A DNA stretch of 64,000 bases from Cellulosimicrobium composti. GTDB taxonomy: Bacteria; Actinomycetota; Actinomycetes; Actinomycetales; Cellulomonadaceae. The translations under genes and the position numbers were made by a program. The notes beneath the pieces are model-generated. The model saw nothing but the letters and a program-made list of their open reading frames with translations. It had not been told where the DNA came from and did not search any database. Positions 1 to 8,695 of this stretch are shown here, in pieces. Each line of letters starts with the position of its first letter. Position 1 is the stretch's first letter. The DNA lies in assembly GCF_009711085.1 (NCBI RefSeq), contig NZ_WMKA01000005.1:96601-160600 (forward strand). The letters run 5' to 3'.

Positions 1-327
1 GTGCCGCCGTTCACCGCTCCCCTGGTACCAGGCGCCGTCGACCCGGTCGACGTGACCGCCCTTGACCTCGATCGCCGCCAGGCCGACGCCGGGCCACGCG
101 ACGAGCAGGTCGATCTCGTACTCGTGCTCGTCCTCCTGGAGGTGGACGCCGTGGACGACGACGGCGTCGTCGGGCAGCTGCCCGAGCAGCACCTCCCACA
201 CGGCACGCTCGGCCCCACCGTCGTCAGGGAACGTCGGCTCGGGCGGGTACGCGTGCGGCATGCCCCGTTCGTACCGCACCGGCCCCACGCCGTCACGAGG
301 CTCGGCGGGACGGGTCGCGGCAGTCAC
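1..327 (-). CDS. NERD-domain protein, N-terminal part (runs off the left edge)
   Basis: This frame stays open from a GTG at 327 to the window edge (109 codons). After about 30 leader residues it reads as a nuclease-related domain: the core EYEIDLLVAWPGVGLAAIEV, followed by KGG, carries the Asp and the Glu-x-Lys of the NERD nuclease-like fold. NERD domains are restriction-endonuclease-like and often sit at the N-terminus of helicases, kinases or DNA-processing proteins; which one follows here cannot be seen. The GTG overlaps the stop of the upstream gene by 4 nt (GTGA), so the two are probably translationally coupled. The domain call is fairly firm; the function of the whole protein is unknown. 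Confidence 0.7.
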   Translation of the reverse strand, partial: MTAATRPAEPRDGVGPVRYERGMPHAYPPEPTFPDDGGAERAVWEVLLGQLPDDAVVVHGVHLQEDEHEYEIDLLVAWPGVGLAAIEVKGGHVDRVDGAWYQGSGERRH

Positions 328-926
328 CGCATTTCACCCGCCGTCGCCGCGGCGACCGCGCTCGCGGGGTGCACGGCACGAGCCCACGCGAGGTAGGCGG
401 CGCGGCGGGCGTCGTCGCCGAAGCTGCCGTGCGCGACCCAGTCGTCGTGCCAGGCGAAGAGGCGCTCGGGCCGCGAGCGTATCGCGTCCTCGATGATGCC
501 GTCCTGGACGGTCCTCCGACCCCAGTACGGCGCGCTCGGGTCGAGCCGGAGGACGGGAAGCCCGTCCGCGCGGGCGAGGCGCCATCGCTCGGGGAACACG
601 AGCGTCACGTAGGCGCGCAGGCGCGTGCTCACGGGGTCGTCCTGGTTGCGCGGCGCGAGCGACGGCACAGCCAGCGCCGAGGTGATGCGCGAGTCGACGG
701 CGAGGCAGTCGGCGCACATCGAGCGCTGCACCCGGAAGAGACCCTGGGCGTAGGAGAGCCCGCGCAGGCACACGCGGCACAGGATCACGCCGCGCTCGAG
801 GTCGCACGTGCGCGACGGCCTCGGTCGGGGTACGCCGGTGTGGACGGGGCACAGGAGCCCGCCATCGGCGGCGAGGAGGACGCGGCACGCGTCGTCGGTG
901 CGAACCCAGTGGGTGGGGACGGACAT
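324..926 (-). CDS. Cysteine-rich (zinc-ribbon-like) hypothetical protein
   Basis: A 200-residue protein I do not recognise. The N-terminal 80 residues hold a run of possible metal ligands: C14, C26-x-x-H29, C41, C50-x-x-C53 and C71-x-x-C74, the pattern of a zinc ribbon or treble clef. The rest is an ordinary soluble sequence with several Trp/Tyr residues (a DPSAPYWG motif, then FAWHDDW) and no membrane segment. The start at ATG 926 was chosen because the upstream extension is low-complexity and Arg/Pro-rich. Its stop overlaps the GTG of the NERD gene by 4 nt, so the two form an operon. A nucleic-acid-binding partner of the NERD protein is plausible, but this is inference. Confidence 0.65.
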   Translation of the reverse strand: MSVPTHWVRTDDACRVLLAADGGLLCPVHTGVPRPRPSRTCDLERGVILCRVCLRGLSYAQGLFRVQRSMCADCLAVDSRITSALAVPSLAPRNQDDPVSTRLRAYVTLVFPERWRLARADGLPVLRLDPSAPYWGRRTVQDGIIEDAIRSRPERLFAWHDDWVAHGSFGDDARRAAYLAWARAVHPASAVAAATAGEMR

Positions 927-1174
927 CGGGGCAGCCCTTCGGTCAGGGCCGGCGTCCGGTCCGGTGCGCACCACCGCGGTGCGGCCGAGGCGGACGTCGA
1001 CCTCGCACTTCCCTCGGCCGGTCGGCCGGGGGCCGGTCTTCCTCCTGGGGCACCGTGCGCGAGGGGCGCGGTTGCCGGACCAGCACGCGGAGGGCGTGTC
1101 GCTGGTCGCTCGTGACCTGGGCAGATGTCTACCGGACGCCACCCACGCGGCGCAAGCCCGGCAGACTGTCCCCC

Positions 1175-1810
1175 GTGAGCAGCGACAGTCGCCCCCGCGC
1201 CCCGCACCGGCCGAGCATGACGTGGACCACGGTGCCGGGCGGCGTGCGGGGTCGCGAGCGCCTGTCGCCCCTGCTCGACTTCGTCGCGGCGCTGGCGATC
1301 CTGCTCGTGCTGCTCGGCGGGTCGGTGTGGTTCTTCGTGTGGATGGCGCGGATCGAGGGCGGGGTGACGATGGTCCTGGCTGCGCTGCCCGTCCTGGGGT
1401 TCGGGAGCGGGCTGGTCATGTACGTGCGCGCACCGTCGCGGCAGTCGGTAGTGCTGCGGCCGCTCGAGGTGGAGCTGCCGGTCGGGACGGAGCCGGTGGT
1501 CCGGGTGGTGGTGCGCTGGGACGACGTGGCGGGCGTGCGGGTCGTGGAGGGTGAGCGTGGGCCTGTGGTCCGGGTGGACCTGCGCGACGGCGCGCGGGCC
1601 CGGCACGCGCTGGGCGAGGACCTGATGCAGGGGCGCCCGGAGAACGGGCCGGACCCGGACACGGTCGCCGTGGCGGACGCCGAGGCGCTGGCGCGGGTGC
1701 TGCGGCACCTGCTCGACCACCCGGAGGACCGCGCGCGTCTCGCGGAGCCCGGCGGCGTGGGCATCGTCCTCGCGTTCGCGCGCCCGGTGTACGGCGAGCC
1801 GCCCGCCTGA
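1175..1810 (+). CDS. Two-TM membrane protein of unknown function
   Basis: A 211-residue protein starting at GTG 1175. Residues about 25-85 contain two hydrophobic helices (one around LLDFVAALAILLVLLGG, one around MVLAALPVLGFGSGLVM), with short charged ends. The C-terminal 120 residues look like a soluble beta-rich domain, ending in a helical stretch (ALARVLRHLLDHPEDRARL). The layout resembles actinobacterial PH-like membrane proteins, but I cannot assign a family. The GTG was chosen because the upstream reading is Arg/Pro/Thr-rich and unlike protein. The gene is alone on its strand, divergent from the cysteine-rich gene, and faces the cupredoxin gene across the 81-bp element. Confidence 0.65.
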   Translation: MSSDSRPRAPHRPSMTWTTVPGGVRGRERLSPLLDFVAALAILLVLLGGSVWFFVWMARIEGGVTMVLAALPVLGFGSGLVMYVRAPSRQSVVLRPLEVELPVGTEPVVRVVVRWDDVAGVRVVEGERGPVVRVDLRDGARARHALGEDLMQGRPENGPDPDTVAVADAEALARVLRHLLDHPEDRARLAEPGGVGIVLAFARPVYGEPPA

Positions 1811-1862
1811 CCCGCCCTCCGCCGTCGGGCCCGTACTCGCCCGTGCGGACCGGACCCGCCGC

Positions 1863-1943
1863 GCCGAGAACGACCCTGCTCGCCGACGAGAACGGGGTTG
1901 CTGTCGTCATCGAGTGGATAACGACAGCAACCCCGTTCTCGGC
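1863..1943 (+). repeat. 81-bp palindromic intergenic element, copy 1
   Basis: An 81-bp unit bounded by inverted ends GCCGAGAACG (1863-1872) and CGTTCTCGGC (1934-1943). Inside lies a perfect 20-bp inverted repeat (1888-1907 with 1921-1940) around a 13-nt loop. The unit recurs in inverted orientation at 27128-27208 with 71 of 81 positions identical and no gap. It sits between the 3' ends of two convergent genes, so it may act as a bidirectional terminator. The conservation of flanks and loop goes beyond what a terminator needs. Confidence 0.85.
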
Positions 1944-1950
1944 ACCGTCA

Positions 1951-1967
1951 CCGGGCCTCAGGCCCGG
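1951..1967 (-). terminator. Small hairpin after the cupredoxin gene
   Basis: CCGGGCC and GGCCCGG pair around a 3-nt loop just past the stop of the minus-strand gene at 1974. There is no U-tract, as is common in high-GC actinobacteria. Together with the 81-bp element it could end transcription from both sides. Confidence 0.45.
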
Positions 1968-1973
1968 CGGCGG

Positions 1974-4442
1974 TCAGCGTCGGCCGATGTCGGACAGCTC
2001 GGCCGCGGCGATGATGAGCTCGCGCTCGGCGTCGTCGAGGACGCCGTCGAGGACGAGGTCCTCGGTCACGAGGCTCACGTGCTCCACGAACTCGCGGTGC
2101 GTGGAGTACTCGTCGGTCTCGGCGACGTGGTCGTTGACCGTGCAGCCGGTGCCGTCGTCGTAGTTCTGCACCGTGCTGTCGTGGCCGTCGATGATCACGG
2201 TCGGGCGCACGTCCGACCCGACGCAGCGGTCACGGACGAGCTGGAGGACCGTGAAGGTCACCTCGCCGGTCGTGACGTTGCCGACGCCGTCGACGGCGCG
2301 GTACTGCACCACGTGCTGGCCGTCGGCCGCGAACGCGACGGGTGCCGCGTACCGCTGCCAGGCGCCGCCGTCGGCCTGGAACTCGATCCGGTCGACGCCG
2401 GACTCCTCGTCCACGGCGGTGAGCGTGACGCGCGCGCTCGCGACGAAGTCGCCGTCGCGGGTGCGGCTGCCGCTGACGGCCGCGGTGACGACGGGGCCGT
2501 CGGTGTCGCCGGGCTCCTCGCCGCCCGCGATGACGAACGTGACGGTCCCGACGGCGGAGACGTTGCCCGCGACGTCGGTCGCGCGGTAGGTCAGGGTGTG
2601 CGCGCCGGGGGTGCGCACGGAGACCTGCTTGGCGTACGGGGTCCACTCGCCGCCGTCGAGCTGGTACTCGACGGACGCGACGCCGGAGTCGTCGTCGGTC
2701 GCGTGGAGGCGCACGAATACGGAGCCGAGGTACTCCCCGGCCTCGTTCTTCTCGCCGCCCATGACGCGGTGGGCAACCTCGGGCGCGACGGTGTCGCTCC
2801 CGTCGCCCTCGACGACGGCGAACGTGACGCTCGCGGCCTCGGAGACGTTGCCGGCCTCGTCGGTCGCGCGGTACGCGAGCGTGTGCTGGCCGGGCTCGTC
2901 GACGACGACGGCCCCGGTGTACTCGGCCCAGCCCGCGCCGTCGAGGTCGTACTCGACGGACGCGACGCCCGAGCCGTCGTCGGTCGCGGTGAGGACGACG
3001 GACGCGGAGCCCACGTACGCACCGTTGCCGTCCTGCGCGCCGCTCACCTCGTGCGCGACGGTCGGCGCGGTGGTGTCCTCGCCGGCGTCGGCGACGACGG
3101 TGAACGTCGTCACGGACTCCTCGGACACGTTGCCCGCGGCGTCGGTGGCCCGGTAGACGAGCGTGTGCTCGCCGGGCTCGGTGACGACGAGCGGCTCGGT
3201 GTACGCGGCCCAGCCCGCGCCGTCGAGGTCGTACTCGACGCTCTCCACGCCGGACGCGTCGTCCGTCGCGGTGAGGGTCGCGGTCGCGGACCCGACGAAC
3301 GCGCCGTTGTCGTCCTGCTCGCCCGCGACCTCGGCGGTCACGGTCGGCGCGGTCGTGTCCTCCTCGTCGCCCGCGACGACGGTGAACGTCACGGTCCCGA
3401 CCTCGGACACGTTGCCCGCGACGTCGGTCGCGCGGTAGGAGACGGTGTGCTCGCCGAGCTCGGTGAACGGCACGGTCGTGGTGTACGGGAGCCACGCGCC
3501 GCCGTCGACCTGGTACTCGACGGACGCGACGCCCGAGCCCTCGTCCGTGGCGTGGAGCATGAACGCGGCGGTGCCGACGTAGGCGCCGTCCTCGTCCTGC
3601 TCGCCCATGAGCATGGGCTCGACGACCGGGGCGGTGGTGTCCTCCTCGACGTCGCCCTCGACGACGGTGAACGTCGCGGTCTGCGCCTCTGACGTGTTGC
3701 CCGCGGCGTCGGTCGCGCGGAACTGGAGCGTGTGCGCGCCGACGGCGTCGACGACGAACGGCTCGGTGTACGCCTGCCAGCCCGCGCCGTCGAGGTCGTA
3801 CTCGACCCCGGCCACGCCGGAGTCGTCGTCGGTCGCGGTGAGGGTGACGGTCGCGCCGCCCACGTACGCGCCGTCCCCGTCCTGCTCACCGGTCACCTGC
3901 GCGGTGACGGACGGGGCCGTGGTGTCCTCGCCCCCGCCGCCGTCCGTGACGACGAGCTCGCCCCACATCTCGCCGTGGCCGGGGATGGCGCAGAAGTAGC
4001 GGTACGTCCCGGCCGTCAGGGTCACCTGGGCCTCGTGCCGGCCGCCGTTCGCGTCGAACGGGCTCGCGAGGATGTTGAGGTCCACGTCGTGGTTGTAGCC
4101 GATGGTGCCGGTGTCGAACGTGAGCGTGTGGCTCATGCCGAACGTGCTGCCGGTCGCCGTGCTGTTCTCGAACACGATCGTGGCGGGGCCCGCCTCGGCC
4201 GTGGCGGGGAAGGTCTTGTAGTCGGTCACGCTGTTGTCCGCGGTCCACGTGAGGACCTGCTCGGCGGCGACGGTGGCGTCGGCGACGGACGTGACGGCGG
4301 ACGGTGCGGCCGTCCCTGCGGGGGCCGCGGACGCCGGGGCGACGGTGAGGACCGTCGTCGCGGTGAGCCCGGCGACCGTGGCGGCGAGGAACCGCCGCGC
4401 GCCGCGGCGACGCGTGCCGCCGGGACTGGTACGTCGTTCCAT
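1974..4442 (-). CDS. Secreted cupredoxin with six Ig-like repeats and a C-terminal module
   Basis: An 822-residue exported protein. An Arg-rich signal peptide (residues 1-40, ending ASAAPA) precedes a plastocyanin/azurin-like domain (about 60-165) with the type-1 copper set H105, C151, H156 and M159 (the last three within CAIPGHGEM). Six repeats of about 90 residues follow, most opening with EDTTAP or a variant and ending with RATD-AGNVSE then FTVV; these are typical bacterial Ig-like domains seen in extracellular enzymes. Residues about 737-822 form a module also found in the neighbouring ThuA protein. The start at ATG 4442 has a GGAGGAG ribosome site. Cupredoxins carry single electrons, so a redox link with the multicopper oxidase upstream is plausible. 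Which partner it serves is inference. Confidence 0.85.
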   Translation of the reverse strand: MERRTSPGGTRRRGARRFLAATVAGLTATTVLTVAPASAAPAGTAAPSAVTSVADATVAAEQVLTWTADNSVTDYKTFPATAEAGPATIVFENSTATGSTFGMSHTLTFDTGTIGYNHDVDLNILASPFDANGGRHEAQVTLTAGTYRYFCAIPGHGEMWGELVVTDGGGGEDTTAPSVTAQVTGEQDGDGAYVGGATVTLTATDDDSGVAGVEYDLDGAGWQAYTEPFVVDAVGAHTLQFRATDAAGNTSEAQTATFTVVEGDVEEDTTAPVVEPMLMGEQDEDGAYVGTAAFMLHATDEGSGVASVEYQVDGGAWLPYTTTVPFTELGEHTVSYRATDVAGNVSEVGTVTFTVVAGDEEDTTAPTVTAEVAGEQDDNGAFVGSATATLTATDDASGVESVEYDLDGAGWAAYTEPLVVTEPGEHTLVYRATDAAGNVSEESVTTFTVVADAGEDTTAPTVAHEVSGAQDGNGAYVGSASVVLTATDDGSGVASVEYDLDGAGWAEYTGAVVVDEPGQHTLAYRATDEAGNVSEAASVTFAVVEGDGSDTVAPEVAHRVMGGEKNEAGEYLGSVFVRLHATDDDSGVASVEYQLDGGEWTPYAKQVSVRTPGAHTLTYRATDVAGNVSAVGTVTFVIAGGEEPGDTDGPVVTAAVSGSRTRDGDFVASARVTLTAVDEESGVDRIEFQADGGAWQRYAAPVAFAADGQHVVQYRAVDGVGNVTTGEVTFTVLQLVRDRCVGSDVRPTVIIDGHDSTVQNYDDGTGCTVNDHVAETDEYSTHREFVEHVSLVTEDLVLDGVLDDAERELIIAAAELSDIGRR

Positions 4443-4511
4443 GGGGGTGCACTCCTCCGGGAGTCGTGAGGTTCTGTCGGGCTGGTCGGGGCGGGGCAGG
4501 GGCCCGGCCCC

Positions 4512-4580
4512 GGGCCGCCGTCGTGCGGCACGACGGCGGCCCCGGGCTGGGCGGGGACGGCCGGCTCGGCCGTCCCCGCC
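4512..4580 (-). terminator. Double hairpin between the ThuA and cupredoxin genes
   Basis: Two GC-rich hairpins lie back to back: a 13-bp stem at 4512-4524/4530-4542 and a 14-bp stem at 4550-4563/4567-4580 with a 3-nt loop. They occupy the gap after the stop of the minus-strand ThuA gene. They probably terminate or attenuate transcription before the cupredoxin gene, allowing different expression of the two. Confidence 0.6.
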
Positions 4581-4588
4581 CGGCGGTG

Positions 4589-7500
4589 CTACAGGTCCGC
4601 CACCCGGACGTCGCGGAACTCGATGAGGTCCGCGCTCCCGTGGTTCTGCAGGCCGATGAAGCCGCGCTCGAACTGGCGCAGGTCGGTCGGCGGGTCGCCC
4701 GCACGGGAGGACTGCTGCCCCGGCGCGTTCTCCCACTCGTTGATGACCACGCCGTTGCGGATGATCGTGTACTGCTGCCCGACCACCCGGATCTCGTACT
4801 CGTTCCACTCGCCCTTGGGCTTCTCGCCGCCGGTGTTCAGGCCGACCGGGTCGAAGTTGTAGACCGAGCCGGTCTTCTGGGGCTCGCCCGTCGGACCGTC
4901 GTAGATCTGGATCTCGTGACCGCAGTAGATCGCGACCCACGCGGGCGACGTCTGCCCCTCGGCGCACTCGGCGTCGCCGGGCTCCTCCGGGTTCGGGAAC
5001 CGGGTGAACACGCCGGTGTTGGCGTGGTGGTCACCCTCCGAGACGTCGCGGTACAGGAGCTTCACGGAGAAGTCCCCGAGCTCCTCGCCCGCGTACCAGA
5101 GCATGCCCAGACCGCCGCTCGACCTCAGCGAACCGCCCGGCTCGAGCGTGAACTTGCCGTCCGGCGCCTGGAACCAGTCGTACAGCGACTCCTGCGTGCC
5201 GTCGAAGATCGTGCGGTACCCGCCCGGGTCCACGCCGATCTGCGAGCGCGCGGCCGCGTCGACGAGGCGAGCGCGCTCGCGCTCGTCGATCCGGCTGTCG
5301 TCGTACAGGCTCTTGGCGACCGACTCGACGTGCGCGAGGAAGCGGGCGTGGGTGCGCCACTCCTTCTCGTCCTGGAACAGGTCGTTCATCGTGCACGCGC
5401 CGAGGTCGAGGTTCTCGACCGTAGAGTCGACGTCGCCGAAGAACACGGTCTCGCGCTCGTCGGGCAGGGTGCACGTCGGCGAGCCGTCGGTCGTGACGGT
5501 GGCCGTCGAGCCGTCCGCGTACGTCACGGTGAGCTTCGCCTCGTAGGTCCCGACGCGCGGGTACTTGTGCTTCGGGTTGGCCTGGCGCGAGGTCGAGCCG
5601 TCGCCGAACTCCCAGTAGTAGGAGACGCCGCCGGACCGCGCACCGGTGAACTGCACCGTCAGCGGGTCGCCCTGGATGCTCGTCGCGGACGCGGCCGGCG
5701 CCGGGGTCGGGGCCCCGCCGTGGTACGTGATCCGCATGAGCTTCTGGTTCGGGTCGAGGCTGAAGAAGCCGCCCGCGTAGTCGAGCAGGTACAGCGCGCC
5801 GTCCGGACCGAACTTCGCGTCCATCCAGCTCTGCAGCAGCCCGTCACCGCGGCCGCCCGGGATGATCTGGCGGAGGTCCTCCATGAACGCCGGGGCGCCC
5901 GCCTCCTCGACCGTGTCCGGGTCGACCGTCACCGCGACGCGGTTGTTCGGGTTGGACTGGTCGCCGAGGAACCACTTGCCCTCCCAGTACGACGGCCACG
6001 CGACGTCGGACTCGGGGTCGACCTGCGACTGGCGGTACGTCGGACCGGACATGACGGCCTGGCCGCCGCCCCGCAGCCACGGGATGGTGTAGGTCGCCTC
6101 GTCGTCCTCGTACGACGGGATGCCGTTCCCACGGTCCGGGAACACCGGGCCGCCGCCCGAGGGCGAGTACCAGATCATGTTGTCGCGCACGGGCGGCAGG
6201 TCCACGAGGCCCGTGTTGCGCGGCGACGTGTTCTTCGGGGCGTCGCAGTCGTACCAGCCGGTGAGGACGCTCGCGTCCTCGTTGCTCCGGTCGCGGTACG
6301 GCTGCTTGTTGCCCATGCAGTACGGCCAGCCCTGGTTGCCCGCGGACGTGATGATCGTCGCGGTCTCGTACTTCGCCGGGCCGAGCTCCGGGTTGGGCAG
6401 CGTGGCGTCGGGGCCGACCCACGCGGCCGTCAGCCAGTCGGTGTCCGCGTCGATCTGCAGGCGCGAGATGTTGCGCACGCCCATGACGTAGATCTCCGGC
6501 CGGGTCTTGTCGCCCGGGTCGTCCGCCTCGGGGAAGAGGTTGCCCTCGGGGATCGAGTACGTGCCGTCGTCCTCGGGGTGGATCCGCAGGATCTTGCCGT
6601 TGAGGTCGTTCGTGTTGCCCGACGTGCGGCGCGCGTCCTGGAAGCTGATCCCCGCGAACTCCTGGGTCCAGTTGTTGCCGGAGTACCCGTTCGAGCCGCC
6701 CGAGGAGTTGTTGTCGCCCGAGCCGACGTAGAGGTTGCCCGCGTCGTCGAACGCCATGCCGCCGCCCGCGTGGCAGCAGCTGTGGATCTGCGTCTCCCAC
6801 TCGAGCAGGTCGACGCGCGTGCTCTGGTCGATCGTCGGGCCCGCCGGGTCGTACGTGAAGCGCGAGATCGTGCGGTGACCCACGCGGCGCTCACGGTCGA
6901 TCGACTCGTGCGGCATCCAGTAGACGTAGAGCCAGTGGTTCTCGGCGAAGTCCGGGTCGGGGACGATGCCGAGCAGGCCCTCCTCGTTCTTCACGAGCTC
7001 GTCGCCGCTGCCGCGGTTGCCCATGACGTCGAGCGTGGTGAGCAGCGTGACGTCGCCCGTCTCCGGGTCCCACTGGTGGATCGTGCCGCAGCCGAGGCCT
7101 ACGTTCGGGTCGGTCCACGGCACGATCGGGCCCGTGGCGCACGCGCCGCGGCCGATGTAGAACACGGTGCCGTCGGGCGCGATCGTCAGGCCGTGCGGCT
7201 CGCCGTTCTGGTCGAGCTCGCCCGGGGCGTTCTCCGCGGACAGGCGCTCGGCCTTGTAGTTCGACGCGATCGTGGCCTGGCAGTCGCCGCGCACGACGCC
7301 CGTCGTCCACTGCAGCGCGCCGAGCAGGTGGTCGCGGAACGTCTCGTCCGCCCAGCTCTCGGGCGTGCCGCCCATGCCGGTGAAGAACGAGCGGCCGCCG
7401 TCGTAGTCGCGGCACCACGAGACGGGCTGGAACGGCGAGGTCGTCGGGCCGGCGTCCGGGCCGGGCTCGACCGTCGCGACGGTGTGCACGTCACCGGTCG

Positions 7501-8596
7501 GGTCCTCGGTCCACTCGAGCCACCGGTCCTCGCGGTCCCACGTGAGCGGGAGGTCCGCCGACGCCGGGTGCTGGCGGTCGACGAGGTCGACCGTGCGCTC
7601 GGTGACGGGGATCTCCTCGTCGGGCTGCTCGACGGAGTCGGGCCCGAACAGCGACAGCTCGGCGAGCTGGACCTCGGAGTCGCCGGAGTTCGCGGTGACG
7701 ACGAGGCGGTACCAGCCGTACTCGGTCTCGCTGCCGACGGAGAAGGTGCGGCGCTGGAAGCGCTGCGAGAACGTCTCGCCCGCCCGGGAGTCGACGTCGA
7801 CCCACGTCTGGCCGTCCGTCGAGCCCTGGATCGTCCAGTCCCGCGGGTCGCGCCCCGGGGAGTCGTTCGCCGACGTCAGGCTGTACTCCACCAGCGCGAC
7901 CGGCTCCTCCATGCGGAGCGTGAGCGTCCCCGTGCGGGCGAACGTCAGCCACTTGGTGCCGGGGTCGCCGTCGACGGCCTTGGGCGGGGTCTCGGCGGCC
8001 GGGCTGGTCCCGGTGCCCGTCGCCTCGGCGACCTTCTCCGCGACCGGCGTCGCGCCCGCGATCCGGGCGCCGACGAGGCCCTCGAACCACTTCGACGACT
8101 CCTGGGCGCGCGCGGCGTCGCGCACGCCGAGGAACCCGCCGCCCGCGTTGACGTACGCCTGGAGGGCGGCCTCCTGCGCGCCGTCGAGCTCGACGCCCTC
8201 CGAGGAGAGCATGACGACGCCGCGGTACTCGCCGAGCGTCGCGGCGCTGAGCATCGCCGGGTCGGACGTCGCCTCGACGTCGAACCCGTTGGCGGCGCCG
8301 ATCTCGGTGAGCGCGGCGGTCGCCTCGACGACGGGGTCGTCCTGCTCGCCGGGCGCGCCGTGGAACACGAGCACGCGCACGGACGTGGTGCCCGCCGCGG
8401 TGGCGACGGGCGCCGCCGTCAGGGCGCCCGCGCTGACGGCCGCGGTCGTGGGCGCGGTGGCACCGGTCTGGGCCGCCGCCGGGACCACGGCCGCGCTGGC
8501 GACGAGCGCGACGCCCGTCAGGCCGACGGTCAGGGCCCGTAGAGCTCCCGGCCGGGAGCGTCCCCTCGCGGGGGAGGTCGATCGTCTGGTCAGCAC
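4589..8596 (-). CDS. Secreted ThuA / PQQ-type sugar dehydrogenase / PKD / DUF1080 protein
   Basis: A 1335-residue exported protein with a signal peptide (1-43). A ThuA-like trehalose-utilisation fold occupies about 72-190 and 335-437 and is interrupted by a discoidin (F5/8 type C) sugar-binding domain (about 195-318). Then come a glucose/sorbosone-dehydrogenase-like six-blade propeller (about 440-960, with HSCCHAGGGMAFD and NDLNGKILRIHPEDDG), a PKD domain (about 965-1040, YYWEFGDG), the module shared with the cupredoxin protein (about 1036-1121) and a C-terminal DUF1080 domain (about 1122-1335). DUF1080 members include 3-keto-disaccharide hydrolases, and the propeller class oxidises sugars. 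A role in extracellular carbohydrate oxidation is therefore likely; the substrate is unknown. The start is GTG 8596 with a GGAG about 10 nt upstream. The gene lies 99 nt downstream of the multicopper oxidase gene. Confidence 0.88.
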   Translation of the reverse strand: MLTRRSTSPARGRSRPGALRALTVGLTGVALVASAAVVPAAAQTGATAPTTAAVSAGALTAAPVATAAGTTSVRVLVFHGAPGEQDDPVVEATAALTEIGAANGFDVEATSDPAMLSAATLGEYRGVVMLSSEGVELDGAQEAALQAYVNAGGGFLGVRDAARAQESSKWFEGLVGARIAGATPVAEKVAEATGTGTSPAAETPPKAVDGDPGTKWLTFARTGTLTLRMEEPVALVEYSLTSANDSPGRDPRDWTIQGSTDGQTWVDVDSRAGETFSQRFQRRTFSVGSETEYGWYRLVVTANSGDSEVQLAELSLFGPDSVEQPDEEIPVTERTVDLVDRQHPASADLPLTWDREDRWLEWTEDPTGDVHTVATVEPGPDAGPTTSPFQPVSWCRDYDGGRSFFTGMGGTPESWADETFRDHLLGALQWTTGVVRGDCQATIASNYKAERLSAENAPGELDQNGEPHGLTIAPDGTVFYIGRGACATGPIVPWTDPNVGLGCGTIHQWDPETGDVTLLTTLDVMGNRGSGDELVKNEEGLLGIVPDPDFAENHWLYVYWMPHESIDRERRVGHRTISRFTYDPAGPTIDQSTRVDLLEWETQIHSCCHAGGGMAFDDAGNLYVGSGDNNSSGGSNGYSGNNWTQEFAGISFQDARRTSGNTNDLNGKILRIHPEDDGTYSIPEGNLFPEADDPGDKTRPEIYVMGVRNISRLQIDADTDWLTAAWVGPDATLPNPELGPAKYETATIITSAGNQGWPYCMGNKQPYRDRSNEDASVLTGWYDCDAPKNTSPRNTGLVDLPPVRDNMIWYSPSGGGPVFPDRGNGIPSYEDDEATYTIPWLRGGGQAVMSGPTYRQSQVDPESDVAWPSYWEGKWFLGDQSNPNNRVAVTVDPDTVEEAGAPAFMEDLRQIIPGGRGDGLLQSWMDAKFGPDGALYLLDYAGGFFSLDPNQKLMRITYHGGAPTPAPAASATSIQGDPLTVQFTGARSGGVSYYWEFGDGSTSRQANPKHKYPRVGTYEAKLTVTYADGSTATVTTDGSPTCTLPDERETVFFGDVDSTVENLDLGACTMNDLFQDEKEWRTHARFLAHVESVAKSLYDDSRIDERERARLVDAAARSQIGVDPGGYRTIFDGTQESLYDWFQAPDGKFTLEPGGSLRSSGGLGMLWYAGEELGDFSVKLLYRDVSEGDHHANTGVFTRFPNPEEPGDAECAEGQTSPAWVAIYCGHEIQIYDGPTGEPQKTGSVYNFDPVGLNTGGEKPKGEWNEYEIRVVGQQYTIIRNGVVINEWENAPGQQSSRAGDPPTDLRQFERGFIGLQNHGSADLIEFRDVRVADL

Positions 8597-8695
8597 TCTG
8601 GCAACTCCTTCGTCATCGGTGCGACGCTCCCGGTCCGGCCGGGAGCCGATCGTGGCGGCGCCGCGCGGTGCTCGGTGCGGTGCCGCGGTCGTGCG

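Noticed and set aside
4466..8542. Very long plus-strand open frame opposite the ThuA gene
   Set aside because: It encodes an Arg/Val/Asp-rich chain with no domain, exactly antisense to a multi-domain gene; it is a product of high GC content.
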